Below, piece after piece: positions 1-4,700 of a DNA stretch of 8,172 bases. Below the pieces are notes generated by a model. That model was not told the DNA's origin, made no database searches, and was given only the letters and a program-made list of their open reading frames with translations. The stretch spans positions 1-8,172 of the forward strand of contig WQUU01000325.1 in the NCBI GenBank assembly GCA_009781925.1, read 5' to 3'. The first letter of the stretch is position 1. The number at the start of each line of letters is the position of its first letter. The position numbers and the translations under genes are program-made. The stretch comes from Bacillota bacterium. GTDB lineage: Bacteria > Bacillota > Clostridia > Oscillospirales > Oscillospiraceae.

Positions 1-156
1 GTCGCCGTCTATGTGAGCGGCCAGAAAGCGCCGCAGACGGTGACAAACATCCCGCTGAGCAGTCTCCGCGAGACGGATCGCCAGAGTGTGGAGTCCGGCA
101 TCCCCGTGGGCAGCTATGAGGAACTGCAGCAGCTATTGGAGGATTTCGGGTCGTAG
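1..156 (+). CDS. C-terminal end of a BofC-like (BofC C-terminal domain) protein, 5' truncated by the window
   Basis: Frame 1 is open from the first base to a TAG at 154-156, giving the last 51 residues of a protein whose start lies outside the window. The tail reads LPxxD-like (here 'PLSSLRETDRQ'), then 'SGIPVGSYEELQQLLEDFGS'. This pattern (an Asp-Arg, then a Gly-Ile-x-Val segment, then EEL..LLED(Y/F).S at the very end) matches my memory of the C-terminal domain of clostridial BofC-type proteins. In Bacillus, BofC is a forespore-made regulator of SpoIVB and sigma-K checkpoint signalling. No active-site motif is visible in this short piece and the N-terminal export signal cannot be checked. 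The identification rests only on the tail pattern, so it is tentative; an unrelated small-domain protein is possible. Confidence 0.5.
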   Translation, partial: VAVYVSGQKAPQTVTNIPLSSLRETDRQSVESGIPVGSYEELQQLLEDFGS

Positions 157-160
157 GGGG

Positions 161-220
161 CGACAAACCCCCGGCGCTCCGCGCCACCCCCCTTTCAAGG
201 GAAGAGGGGCAGGCCGTCAA
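161..220 (+). repeat. C-rich intergenic element, copy A
   Basis: The element begins CGACAAACCCCCGGCG and continues through GCGCCACCCCCC, a short TTTCAAGGG-like segment and GGCAGGCCGTCAA. The reverse complement of 331-392 gives the same order of blocks: AACCCCCGG, a CGGCCACCCCC block, a C/T run, AAGGGGG, then a CCTGTCAA end. By eye roughly 70 percent of positions agree with small gaps, so the two are probably diverged copies of one repeat in opposite orientation. Confidence 0.5.
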
Positions 221-237
221 AAAAGGGGGTTCCTCTA

Positions 238-266
238 GCGGGACGCCCAAGGGGGCGTCCCCTACA
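238..266 (-). repeat. GTAGGGG...CCCGC palindromic repeat, copy 1 (reverse orientation)
   Basis: GGGACGCCC (240-248) and GGGCGTCCC (253-261) form a perfect 9-base inverted repeat with a 4-base loop. Read on the minus strand the unit is TGTAGGGG, a stem of ACGCCC/GGGCGT, then CCCGC. It shares its outer blocks with the copies at 291-320 and 5304-5330 but has a different stem sequence that still pairs. Confidence 0.6.
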
Positions 267-290
267 CCCCTTGATATTGGACATACCCTT

Positions 291-320
291 GTAGGGGCCG
301 CCGCCCTCGGCGGCCCGCAT
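291..320 (+). repeat. GTAGGGG...CCCGC palindromic repeat, copy 2
   Basis: GTAGGGG at 291-297 leads into a perfect 9-base stem, GGGCCGCCG (295-303) pairing with CGGCGGCCC (308-316) around the loop CCCT, and ends CCCGCAT. There is no T-run after it, so it is not an intrinsic terminator. Confidence 0.65.
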
Positions 321-330
321 TCCTGGGTTT

Positions 331-392
331 ATTGACAGGCTAGCCCCCTTCCAGGGGAAGGGGGTGGCCGTAAACCGGGGGTTAGTGTGCGT
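331..392 (-). repeat. C-rich intergenic element, copy B, inverted relative to copy A
   Basis: Read on the minus strand this segment starts with CACTAACCCCCGG, then GGCCACCCCCTT, then AAGGGGGCTAGCCTGTC. It lines up block by block with copy A at 161-220. About 110 bases separate the two copies, and two shorter palindromes of another family sit between them. Confidence 0.5.
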
Positions 393-429
393 ATTCCTAA
401 AAATGGAACGCCAAAAGCGCAAAAACCGA

Positions 430-458
430 TTGATTTGTTGGCCAAAATGGGGTACAAT
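430..458 (+). promoter_or_regulatory. Sigma-A type promoter for the DUF1292 gene
   Basis: TTGATT (430-435) and TACAAT (453-458) are separated by exactly 17 bases. Each hexamer differs from the vegetative consensus by one or two bases. Transcription would start near 465, about 20 bases before the GGAGG ribosome site at 477-481. Confidence 0.75.
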
Positions 459-487
459 GAGAATAGCAAAGCAGTCGGAGGCCAGCC

Positions 488-769
488 ATGGGCAAAGAAG
501 AATACGGGGATGACTACATCACCATCACAGACGAAGAGGGCACAGAGTTCGAACTCGAGCATCTGGACACACTGGAGTATCAGAACCAGACCTATATGGC
601 CTTTGTCCCCGCCGATATGGACGAGGACGACGAGGATTACGGCATTATTCTGCTCAAGGTCATCGAGGAGAACGGCGAGGAGCTCTTTGGCTCCATCGAC
701 GACGAGGCTGAGGAGCAAGCCGTCTACGACGCCTTCATGGAGCGCCTGTTTGACGAAGACGAGGCATAG
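488..769 (+). CDS. DUF1292 family protein (YrzB-like), small acidic protein
   Basis: The 93-residue product is very acidic and shows the DUF1292 pattern: an N-terminal 'ITITDEEGTEFELEHLDTLE' segment, a central 'YMAFVPAD' strand, then a run of Asp/Glu, and a second half with 'IILLKVIEENGEELFGSIDD' followed by an acidic C-terminus. This beta-rich fold of about 90-100 residues is widespread in Firmicutes; its function is unknown. The start is set by GGAGG at 477-481, six bases before the ATG. A promoter lies at 430-458. In many Firmicutes this family is found near ruvX (yrrK) and other alanyl-tRNA synthetase-linked genes, but that context is absent here: the gene stands alone, followed directly by a probable 6S RNA. 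No signal peptide or membrane segment is visible, so a cytoplasmic location is expected. The family assignment is firm; any role is not. Confidence 0.92.
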   Translation: MGKEEYGDDYITITDEEGTEFELEHLDTLEYQNQTYMAFVPADMDEDDEDYGIILLKVIEENGEELFGSIDDEAEEQAVYDAFMERLFDEDEA

Positions 770-771
770 AT

Positions 772-984
772 TGTTCCCAGAGGTAAAAAAGCCTGCGGTG
801 TGCGTGACGGGCCCATTTTAACCCACATCTCTCATAAGGGACGCCGTACTCCCGCCGTGGATTGCAGGCCTCCCGGGCCAGGTCCGGCCTGGCTTGGATG
901 TTGGAAGCAGTGAAGCGCCGGGGAGGCGACCCACCTGCATGAACGTGCAGGTTCAATTGGGTTCGCACGGCTCTCGCGGGTTTT
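772..984 (+). ncRNA. ssrS: Probable 6S RNA (ssrS)
   Basis: No gene fits this 210-base region, but it folds as one long irregular hairpin of the 6S type. The closing part pairs CCC (776-778) with GGG (978-980), AGAG (779-782) with CTCT (971-974), GTGCG (800-804) with CGCAC (964-968), and CCCA (812-815) with TGGG (958-961). A large central bubble follows. Its 3' side carries a small hairpin, ACCTGCA (933-939) with TGCAGGT (946-952), which is a typical 6S feature. The upper stem pairs GCCTCCC (868-874) with GGGAGGC (921-927), capped by GCCAGG (877-882) and CCTGGC (888-893). 6S RNA mimics an open promoter, binds the housekeeping RNA polymerase and adjusts transcription in stationary phase. No clear separate promoter was found, so it may be processed from the DUF1292 transcript. 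Size, architecture and the 3' hairpin support 6S; a covariance-model search was not possible, and another structured RNA is the alternative. Confidence 0.62.
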
Positions 985-987
985 ATG

Positions 988-1043
988 AAAAAAGGCGCCG
1001 GGTTGTTCCAAGCGATTGGGGCGGCCCGGTGTTTCTTGTTTTG
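988..1043. terminator. Bidirectional intrinsic terminator between 6S RNA and yoeB
   Basis: CCGGGTTGTTCC (998-1009) pairs along all 12 positions with GGGGCGGCCCGG (1018-1029), allowing G-U pairs in RNA, around an 8-base loop. On the plus strand it is followed by a T-rich tail (1030-1043), ending the 6S transcript. On the minus strand the hairpin is followed by six T residues (complement of 988-993), ending the toxin-antitoxin operon that converges from the right. Confidence 0.7.
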
Positions 1044-1066
1044 TTGTCAATACGACCAGCAGGATA

Positions 1067-1327
1067 TCAACTGTCATAATGCCCGCCGCATTGCGCAATG
1101 ATCAGTTGGTCACGTTCAACTTTGTAGACGATGCGGTGCTCTTCGTCAATGCGCCTGCTCCAATATCCCTGTTTGTTTCCCTTCAGAGGTTCCGGCTTGC
1201 CGATACCGGTAAAAGGGTGGCGGTCAATGTCTTTGAGAAGCTCGTTGACGCGCCTGAGCGTTTTTCTATCTCGGTTTTGCCATTCAATATATTCGTCCCA
1301 TGCTCTGTCGTGCCATGTCTTATTCAT
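1067..1327 (-). CDS. yoeB: YoeB family toxin, ribosome-dependent mRNA interferase
   Basis: The 86-residue product aligns by eye with YoeB along its whole length: 'W' and 'Y..WQ' near the N-terminus, 'INELLKDI-R-PF-G-GKPEPLK-N-GYWSRRI--EHR-VY' in the middle, and an HY pair near the end. The catalytic residues known for YoeB are all present at the usual numbers: Glu46, Arg65, His83 and Tyr84. YoeB toxins enter the ribosomal A site and cleave mRNA there, stopping translation. The ATG at 1325-1327 lies inside the end of the antitoxin gene, giving an 8-base overlap and pointing to translational coupling; a GAGG a few bases upstream can serve as ribosome site. Compared with the GC-rich neighbours the operon is visibly richer in A and T, which fits a horizontally acquired module. 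The gene looks intact and active. Confidence 0.95.
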   Translation of the reverse strand: MNKTWHDRAWDEYIEWQNRDRKTLRRVNELLKDIDRHPFTGIGKPEPLKGNKQGYWSRRIDEEHRIVYKVERDQLIIAQCGGHYDS

Positions 1328-1586
1328 CGTCAGCCTCGATCAGCTCATGAGCCGTAAGATTTCTGCCCGCCTCAATATCGGCGATCCTACGGCTTAACTC
1401 CGCTTGATTTTTTTCGCTGTAAAACGGGTCATATATCTCAAACGGAATTTTTCCCTGGCGCAGGGATTGTCTGGCAAAAATATTAAACGCCGTGGATAAG
1501 TTCATACCGAAGTCATTGAACATTCTTTCCGCCTGTTCTTTGACATCCCGATCAAGCCTGACGGTCACATTAATTGTTTCGGCCAT
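1320..1586 (-). CDS. RelB/DinJ family antitoxin of the YoeB toxin
   Basis: The product (88 residues from the chosen start) opens with 'INVTVRLDRDVKEQAERMF', a ribbon-helix-helix pattern: a short beta strand, then two helices with 'FGMNLSTAFNIFARQSL' between and after. This is the RelB/DinJ arrangement; DinJ proteins share the 'G(M/L)-ST-A---F--Q' signature. The C-terminal part ('IEAGRNLTAHELIEADDE') would be the toxin-neutralising tail. The frame also begins five codons upstream at a TTG, but that TTG is part of the GGAGG ribosome site, so the ATG at 1584-1586, eight bases after GGAGG, is the real start. The protein should bind and inhibit YoeB and repress its own promoter through the operator at 1629-1660. 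YoeB toxins are classically paired with YefM antitoxins of the Phd fold, so this is the less usual partner type. Function as antitoxin is inferred from family and gene order. Confidence 0.88.
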   Translation of the reverse strand: MAETINVTVRLDRDVKEQAERMFNDFGMNLSTAFNIFARQSLRQGKIPFEIYDPFYSEKNQAELSRRIADIEAGRNLTAHELIEADDE

Positions 1587-1615
1587 TTTGAGCACCTCCA
1601 AAGTCTTGTAGTCCT

Positions 1616-1644
1616 ATTATAGCATATTATTTCGTGTATTTCAA
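1616..1644 (-). promoter_or_regulatory. Promoter of the toxin-antitoxin operon
   Basis: On the minus strand TTGAAA (1639-1644) and a perfect TATAAT (1616-1621) are 17 bases apart. The start point would be near 1609, giving a short leader before the GGAGG of the antitoxin gene. Confidence 0.85.
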
Positions 1645-1660
1645 GTGATATGCACGAAAT
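1629..1660. promoter_or_regulatory. Inverted-repeat operator of the toxin-antitoxin operon
   Basis: ATTTCGTGTAT (1629-1639) and ATGCACGAAAT (1650-1660) form an 11-base inverted repeat with one mismatch and a 10-base spacer. The symmetric site covers the -35 hexamer and half of the promoter spacer. Binding by a ribbon-helix-helix antitoxin, alone or in complex with the toxin, would block polymerase; this is the standard autoregulation of such operons. The protein-DNA link is inferred from position. Confidence 0.75.
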
Positions 1661-1701
1661 TTTTAGATCCTGCCCCTTATAATATGAATCTTCAAACGAG
1701 A

Positions 1702-2416
1702 TCACATCTCCAGCGAAGCGGCAAAACGGTTAAAGTATGCCTCAAAGGGCTCGGCGGAGTCTTTTTGATGCTCGCACAGATATCTGTAAAAATACGGCGA
1801 CAGGACATGCGAGCCCCCGTCATGCACTTTGAAATACGCAAACGGATCCATCTTCACGCCCAATTGAACCACAACATAAACGCCCAACGCCTCGACGATA
1901 TTTTCCTCGATGAAACCCTCCATGGAGACATAACCGGAATTCGGATTTTGATTGGCAAACGCCTCGGCCACCCACGGCTTTTCGGCGAGCGCCAGCACTG
2001 ATTCTCTCACGGCGTTGAGGTCATACGGCGGGTGGAAAAGTTCATGCGTGACGTTGGACAGAATCGTGTCGTCCGGGTAGGAGATATCCGAGATGAGATT
2101 GTTCCCACAGAGTTTGATGCCGTGCGGAGCCGCGAAGGAGCACAGAAAAACCGTGCAGTCGGAGTTGTCGAACTTGTCAAAGTTTTTGAGCCGGCGCATA
2201 TGCCCATCAATCTGATGCCGTTCCAAATATTGATCGACCCGCTCACATCTCGCTTTGATCAGAGGCAACCGCCTTCGTCTTGATCCCAGCGCTGAGACGA
2301 GGGTACCATTCGGAAAACGCCTCCGGATGCCCCCGCACATAACAATCGTCCGCCGTCATGACATTTAAAAAGCAAAACATGTCCAGGTTATAGCTATGCG
2401 CCGTCTTGATCCTCAT
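1702..2416 (-). pseudogene. HExxH zinc metallopeptidase-like gene, broken by a one-base frameshift
   Basis: The gene starts at the ATG at 2414-2416, preceded by a GGGGGAG ribosome site about nine bases upstream. The first frame gives about 49 residues ('MRIKTAHSYNLDMFCFLNVM...', ending near 'GIKTKA') and then meets a TGA at 2243-2245. Removing one C from the CC at 2269-2270 joins it to the frame that runs to a TGA at 1702-1704, giving a smooth 237-residue protein. In that product HELFH (residues 124-128) is a gluzincin-type zinc site, and the Glu-rich helix 'EGFIEENIVEALGVYV' (about 166-181) could supply the third zinc ligand, followed by 'HDGGSHVLSPYFYRYL'. There is no signal peptide or membrane segment, so a cytoplasmic protein is expected. 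I do not recognise a named family. It is the last gene of the mtnN operon, 17 bases after the transporter. The frameshift may be a true mutation or a base-calling error; the intact downstream frame suggests it is recent or artefactual. Confidence 0.75.
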
Positions 2417-2433
2417 CTTTATTTTCTCCCCCC

Positions 2434-3372
2434 TCACCCCAGCAGAAGGCCGCAGACCAGCGGGATCGTCGCCACGCTCAGCACCGTCGTTAAAAACACG
2501 CCGCTGGAACCCAGGCGCTCGTTGCCGCCGTATTGGTTGCACAGGAGCGTGGTGTTGACCGCCACGGGCATGGACGCCATGACGGTGGTCAATTCCAGCA
2601 GCACGGGATTGCTGATGAAAAAGCGGAACAGGAAATAGACGATCACCGGCGTCACGAGCAGCCGCAGTACCGCGAGGGCATAGAGCCGCCACTGCCCGAA
2701 TACCTGCCGGACCGGGATACAGGCCAGTGACGCGCCGATGGCCAGCATTCCGCCGGGGATATGGATGTCCCCCAGCATTGTCAGCGCGTTCGTCAGGAGC
2801 GCGGGAACCGCCGGTTTAAACAGCATAATGGCCGCCGCCAGCAGAGAGGCGATAAACGGCGGGTTCAAGATGACCTTGAGTTCCAGCTTGGCCTCACTGT
2901 CCCGCCCGGATAGCAATAACACGCCCACGGAAAACGCCAGCGCGTTAAAAGGCAGATTGAAAATGGCGGCATAGACCAGGGCCGTATCGCCAAAGTCGCC
3001 AAAGAGGAGCTTGATCACGGGGAACCCGATGAAGGCGAGGTTGCCGAACATCTGCATATAGTTATATGTCCCCCGATCCGCCAGAGGCGCGCGGGAGGCC
3101 CTGGCAAAGCCCCAGCCCAGGAGAAAGAGGAGACCGTGCATGGCAAAGGACAGCAGCACGATTTCCCCCATCAGCCCAAGGGCAAGCGTCCCTTTGGCGG
3201 TGAGGGCGGAGGACAGAATCAGGCCGCACTGGGTGACATTGATCAGGATCCAGGACAATTTTGTCCGGAAACTCTCGTCGATGATCTTCCCCTTATAGAG
3301 GCCAAATCCCACGGCCATCAGGATCATCAATGTGGCCATCAGATCGATGAGTTTTGATAAATCTATGATCAA
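2434..3372 (-). CDS. AEC family (auxin efflux carrier-like) membrane transporter
   Basis: The 312-residue protein is strongly hydrophobic, with about ten predicted membrane segments in two halves (roughly 11-27, 38-58, 64-90, 104-124, 128-154, then 168-188, 192-218, 230-252, 257-277, 290-311). Family landmarks are the 'NLAFIGFPV' stretch at 111-119 in the fourth segment and 'MPVAVNTTLLCNQYGG' at 268-283. Length is normal for bacterial AEC permeases, which export or take up small organic anions; the bacterial substrates are mostly dicarboxylates such as malate, but many members are uncharacterised and substrate cannot be read from sequence. The start is a TTG at 3370-3372 with AGGGG seven to eleven bases upstream; the next ATG, at codon 12, has no ribosome site. 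The gene begins 15 bases after mtnN ends and is followed by the metallopeptidase after 17 bases, so all three are probably one transcript. Confidence 0.9.
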   Translation of the reverse strand: MIIDLSKLIDLMATLMILMAVGFGLYKGKIIDESFRTKLSWILINVTQCGLILSSALTAKGTLALGLMGEIVLLSFAMHGLLFLLGWGFARASRAPLADRGTYNYMQMFGNLAFIGFPVIKLLFGDFGDTALVYAAIFNLPFNALAFSVGVLLLSGRDSEAKLELKVILNPPFIASLLAAAIMLFKPAVPALLTNALTMLGDIHIPGGMLAIGASLACIPVRQVFGQWRLYALAVLRLLVTPVIVYFLFRFFISNPVLLELTTVMASMPVAVNTTLLCNQYGGNERLGSSGVFLTTVLSVATIPLVCGLLLG

Positions 3373-3387
3373 GGAAATACCCCTATA

Positions 3388-4026
3388 CTAGAGTGTGTAC
3401 AGCAGTTTTAGGAGCAATTCGATGGGTTTGAGCGCGGCCCGGTTTAAATTGTCATCAAAGTCTCCGGGCGCGGCGGCGTCCGCCCTGTCGGAGATCGCGC
3501 GGAGTACCGTGAATGGAATTTGATTTACATAACATACATGTCCGATGCTGCCGCTCTCCATATCGACGGCGGCGGCCCCAAATTTTTTGTAAATGCGCGC
3601 GCCCTCCGCGGCGCTCGTCACAAAGCGATCCCCCGAGGCGATGCAGCCCGTGCGCAGCTCCGGCTCCAGCGCCAGAAGGCGCCCGTTTAAGTCCGCCGCG
3701 CACGGGATATGTATGAGCCCGAGTTTGGGGATCAGCCCCGGCGGGTCACCGAAGGCGGTGGTGTCCAGATCGTACTGCACGACGCTGTCAGCCAGCAGGA
3801 GTTCTCCCGCTTTCAGCGCCGGGTCGAGGCCTCCCGCCACGCCGATGTTGACGACAAAGTTCGGCGCGTATTTTAAAATCATGGCCTGTGTGCAGAGGGC
3901 GGCGTTCACCTTCCCCGCTCCGCAGAAGGCCGCGATGACCTCTGCATTCCCGATTTTGCCGGATGTAATCTCCTGTAAAAGACTCTGTACCTCGATCTCC
4001 ATCGCTCCGATCACCGCAATGCGCAT
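3388..4026 (-). CDS. mtnN: 5'-methylthioadenosine/S-adenosylhomocysteine nucleosidase
   Basis: The 212-residue protein begins 'MRIAVIGAMEIEV', where Glu12 matches the catalytic Glu12 of E. coli MTA/SAH nucleosidase. Other family landmarks follow: 'GAGKVNAA' (36-43), 'NIGVAGGLDP' (60-69), 'ASGDRFV' (130-136), the substrate-binding 'VDMES' (154-158) and the catalytic Asp180 in 'ISDRAD' (178-183). It cleaves adenine from 5'-methylthioadenosine, S-adenosylhomocysteine and 5'-deoxyadenosine, feeding methionine salvage, the activated-methyl cycle and, where luxS is present, autoinducer-2 synthesis. It is somewhat shorter than the E. coli enzyme (232 residues), with loops trimmed, but no active-site residue is missing. 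The ATG is preceded by GGGGAG with an 8-base spacer. It is the first gene of an operon with an AEC transporter and a metallopeptidase-like gene, behind the promoter at 4065-4093. The enzyme is cytoplasmic. Confidence 0.95.
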   Translation of the reverse strand: MRIAVIGAMEIEVQSLLQEITSGKIGNAEVIAAFCGAGKVNAALCTQAMILKYAPNFVVNIGVAGGLDPALKAGELLLADSVVQYDLDTTAFGDPPGLIPKLGLIHIPCAADLNGRLLALEPELRTGCIASGDRFVTSAAEGARIYKKFGAAAVDMESGSIGHVCYVNQIPFTVLRAISDRADAAAPGDFDDNLNRAALKPIELLLKLLYTL

Positions 4027-4064
4027 ACCGGCTCTCCCCTCGTTTCGCGTTTATACTGGAAGGT

Positions 4065-4093
4065 ATTATATTCCTTCCCCTCTCCAGCGTCAA
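4065..4093 (-). promoter_or_regulatory. Promoter of the mtnN-transporter-peptidase operon
   Basis: On the minus strand TTGACG (4088-4093) and a perfect TATAAT (4065-4070) are separated by 17 bases. The start point would be near 4058, about 30 bases before the mtnN ATG. It lies only a few bases after the T-tract of the terminator at 4100-4130. Confidence 0.88.
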
Positions 4094-4099
4094 GCGAGG

Positions 4100-4130
4100 A
4101 AAAAACCCCGCCGCAAAAAATGCGGCGGGG
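4100..4130 (-). terminator. Intrinsic terminator of the lipoprotein gene
   Basis: CCCCGCCGCA (4106-4115) and TGCGGCGGGG (4121-4130) form a perfect 10-base stem with a 5-base A-rich loop. On the minus strand it is followed by six T residues (complement of 4100-4105), right after the lipoprotein stop codon. Only a weak TTCTT follows on the plus strand, so the minus direction is the main one. Confidence 0.9.
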
Positions 4131-4145
4131 TTCTTCCCACAGAGC

Positions 4146-4475
4146 TCAGCGCATGGGCGACGCGGAGGGGCGCAGGGAGGGTGACGCGCCGCCTGTCCCG
4201 CCGCCGGGCGTCGTGGCGGGCGAGCCGCTCGGAGAGTGTCCCGGGGAGGGGCGGGGCGCGGTGGTCGGCGCCGCGCTGGTATAGGGCGCGGTCGTGGCGC
4301 GGGGCGCGGTAGACGTGTAGGGCGCCGCGGATGCATGAGGGACAGCCGTTGGCATCAGCGACGGGGCGACGCCTGACGGGGCAGGGCTGTGCGTAGTCGT
4401 GGTACGGCCGTAGCAGCCTGTCAGAAGGGCCAGAGACAGCAGTGCCGCGGTTAAGATGCTTATTGTCTTACGCAT
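4146..4475 (-). CDS. Secreted lipoprotein with a Pro/Ser/Thr/Ala-rich low-complexity body
   Basis: From the ATG at 4473-4475 the product is 109 residues. It opens with a lipoprotein signal: 'MRK', a hydrophobic stretch (about 5-18), and the lipobox LLTGC with Cys21 as the predicted lipidated residue. The mature part has almost no hydrophobic or charged residues and is made of Pro, Ser, Thr, Ala and Gly, with a short repeat (APYTSTAP at 61-68 region, APYTSAAP about 13 residues on). It ends at PMR. No folded domain is visible. Such sequences are flexible and often O-glycosylated or act as wall spacers; the role here is unknown. The frame extends 31 codons further upstream, but GGAGG lies nine bases before the chosen ATG and the upstream segment has no lipoprotein character. 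A terminator follows. Being lipid-anchored with only this tail, it may be a degenerate or minimal surface protein; confidence that it is expressed is moderate. Confidence 0.75.
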   Translation of the reverse strand: MRKTISILTAALLSLALLTGCYGRTTTTHSPAPSGVAPSLMPTAVPHASAAPYTSTAPRATTAPYTSAAPTTAPRPSPGHSPSGSPATTPGGGTGGASPSLRPSASPMR

Positions 4476-4563
4476 TCGATTTTTCCTCCAGGTTGAATAA
4501 TACGCCCTTATTGTGCGCCAAAGGGCCGGGATTATGAAACAAACTGTAAAAAAAGTTTTCTCT

Positions 4564-4626
4564 GGCATTCCGAGCGCAGCGAAAAAACTTTCTCAATCAG
4601 ACCCTTCGCTTCGCTCAGGGTGACAG
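4564..4626. repeat. Dispersed palindromic repeat (CATTCCGAGCG...CGCTCAGGGTGACA type)
   Basis: The left arm GCATTCCGAGCGCAGCG (4565-4581) and right arm CCTTCGCTTCGCTCAGGGTGACA (split here: 4602-4617 and 4618-4625) are imperfect reverse complements: the right arm reversed reads TGTCACCCTGAGCGAAGCG. This arm pair, with AGACC before the right arm, is a familiar intergenic repeat that I recall from many unrelated bacterial genomes, including Clostridia. The centre is replaced by an A/T-rich AAAAAACTTTCTCAATC segment. No protein is encoded. Confidence 0.65.
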
Positions 4627-4634
4627 TTTTTTTG

Positions 4635-4696
4635 TTTTCTAACATCTTTTTTGTTTTTATTTTTTGTTTTCTAACATCTTATTTTTCTAACATCTT
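4635..4696. repeat. Short tandem array, 16-base period
   Basis: TTTTCTAACATCTT occurs exactly at 4635-4648, 4667-4680 and 4683-4696. The start-to-start distances are 32 and 16 bases, so the array has a 16-base period with one decayed unit (about 4651-4664, T-rich). It ends four bases before the -35 box of the HD-hydrolase promoter. Confidence 0.75.
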
Positions 4697-4700
4697 ATTC

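Larger units (their letters stand above)
157..429. repeat. Repeat-rich intergenic region between the BofC-like gene and the DUF1292 promoter
   Basis: No credible gene is present; both small open frames here are shadows over C/G-runs. The stretch holds a C-rich element at about 161-220, a GTAGGGG-type palindrome in reverse orientation (238-266), a second GTAGGGG palindrome in forward orientation (291-320), and an inverted partner of the C-rich element at about 331-392. All are described separately. The nesting (element, palindrome, palindrome, inverted element) suggests accumulation of short mobile or REP-like sequences rather than regulatory DNA. Confidence 0.6.

Noticed and set aside
387..821. 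Frame of 144 codons overlapping the DUF1292 gene
   Set aside because: Its sequence is Ser/Thr/Arg-rich low complexity from a shifted reading of the acidic DUF1292 gene, which has the promoter and ribosome site.
2243..2245. In-frame TGA in the metallopeptidase gene as a possible selenocysteine codon, given the nearby sel genes
   Set aside because: Reading through gives a short unrelated frame that does not continue the protein, while a one-base shift joins to the HELFH frame. No SECIS-like hairpin was evident just after the TGA. A frameshift explains it better.
2255..2275. Programmed +1 frameshift in the metallopeptidase gene
   Set aside because: No classic slippery codon plus stop or rare-codon arrangement is present at the junction; the stop of the first frame lies about 25 bases after the inferred shift.
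3593..4336. Long open frames on both strands over the mtnN and lipoprotein genes
   Set aside because: They are arginine/proline/alanine-rich shadows of GC-rich coding DNA, lack ribosome sites and cross the terminator and promoter at 4065-4130.
4496..4530. Possible promoter for the lipoprotein gene (TATTAT near 4496-4501 on the minus strand)
   Set aside because: No acceptable -35 hexamer was found at 16-18 bases, so the site was not called.
4635..4696. Tandem units as a CRISPR array
   Set aside because: Units are 14-16 bases with no distinct spacers and no cas genes nearby.
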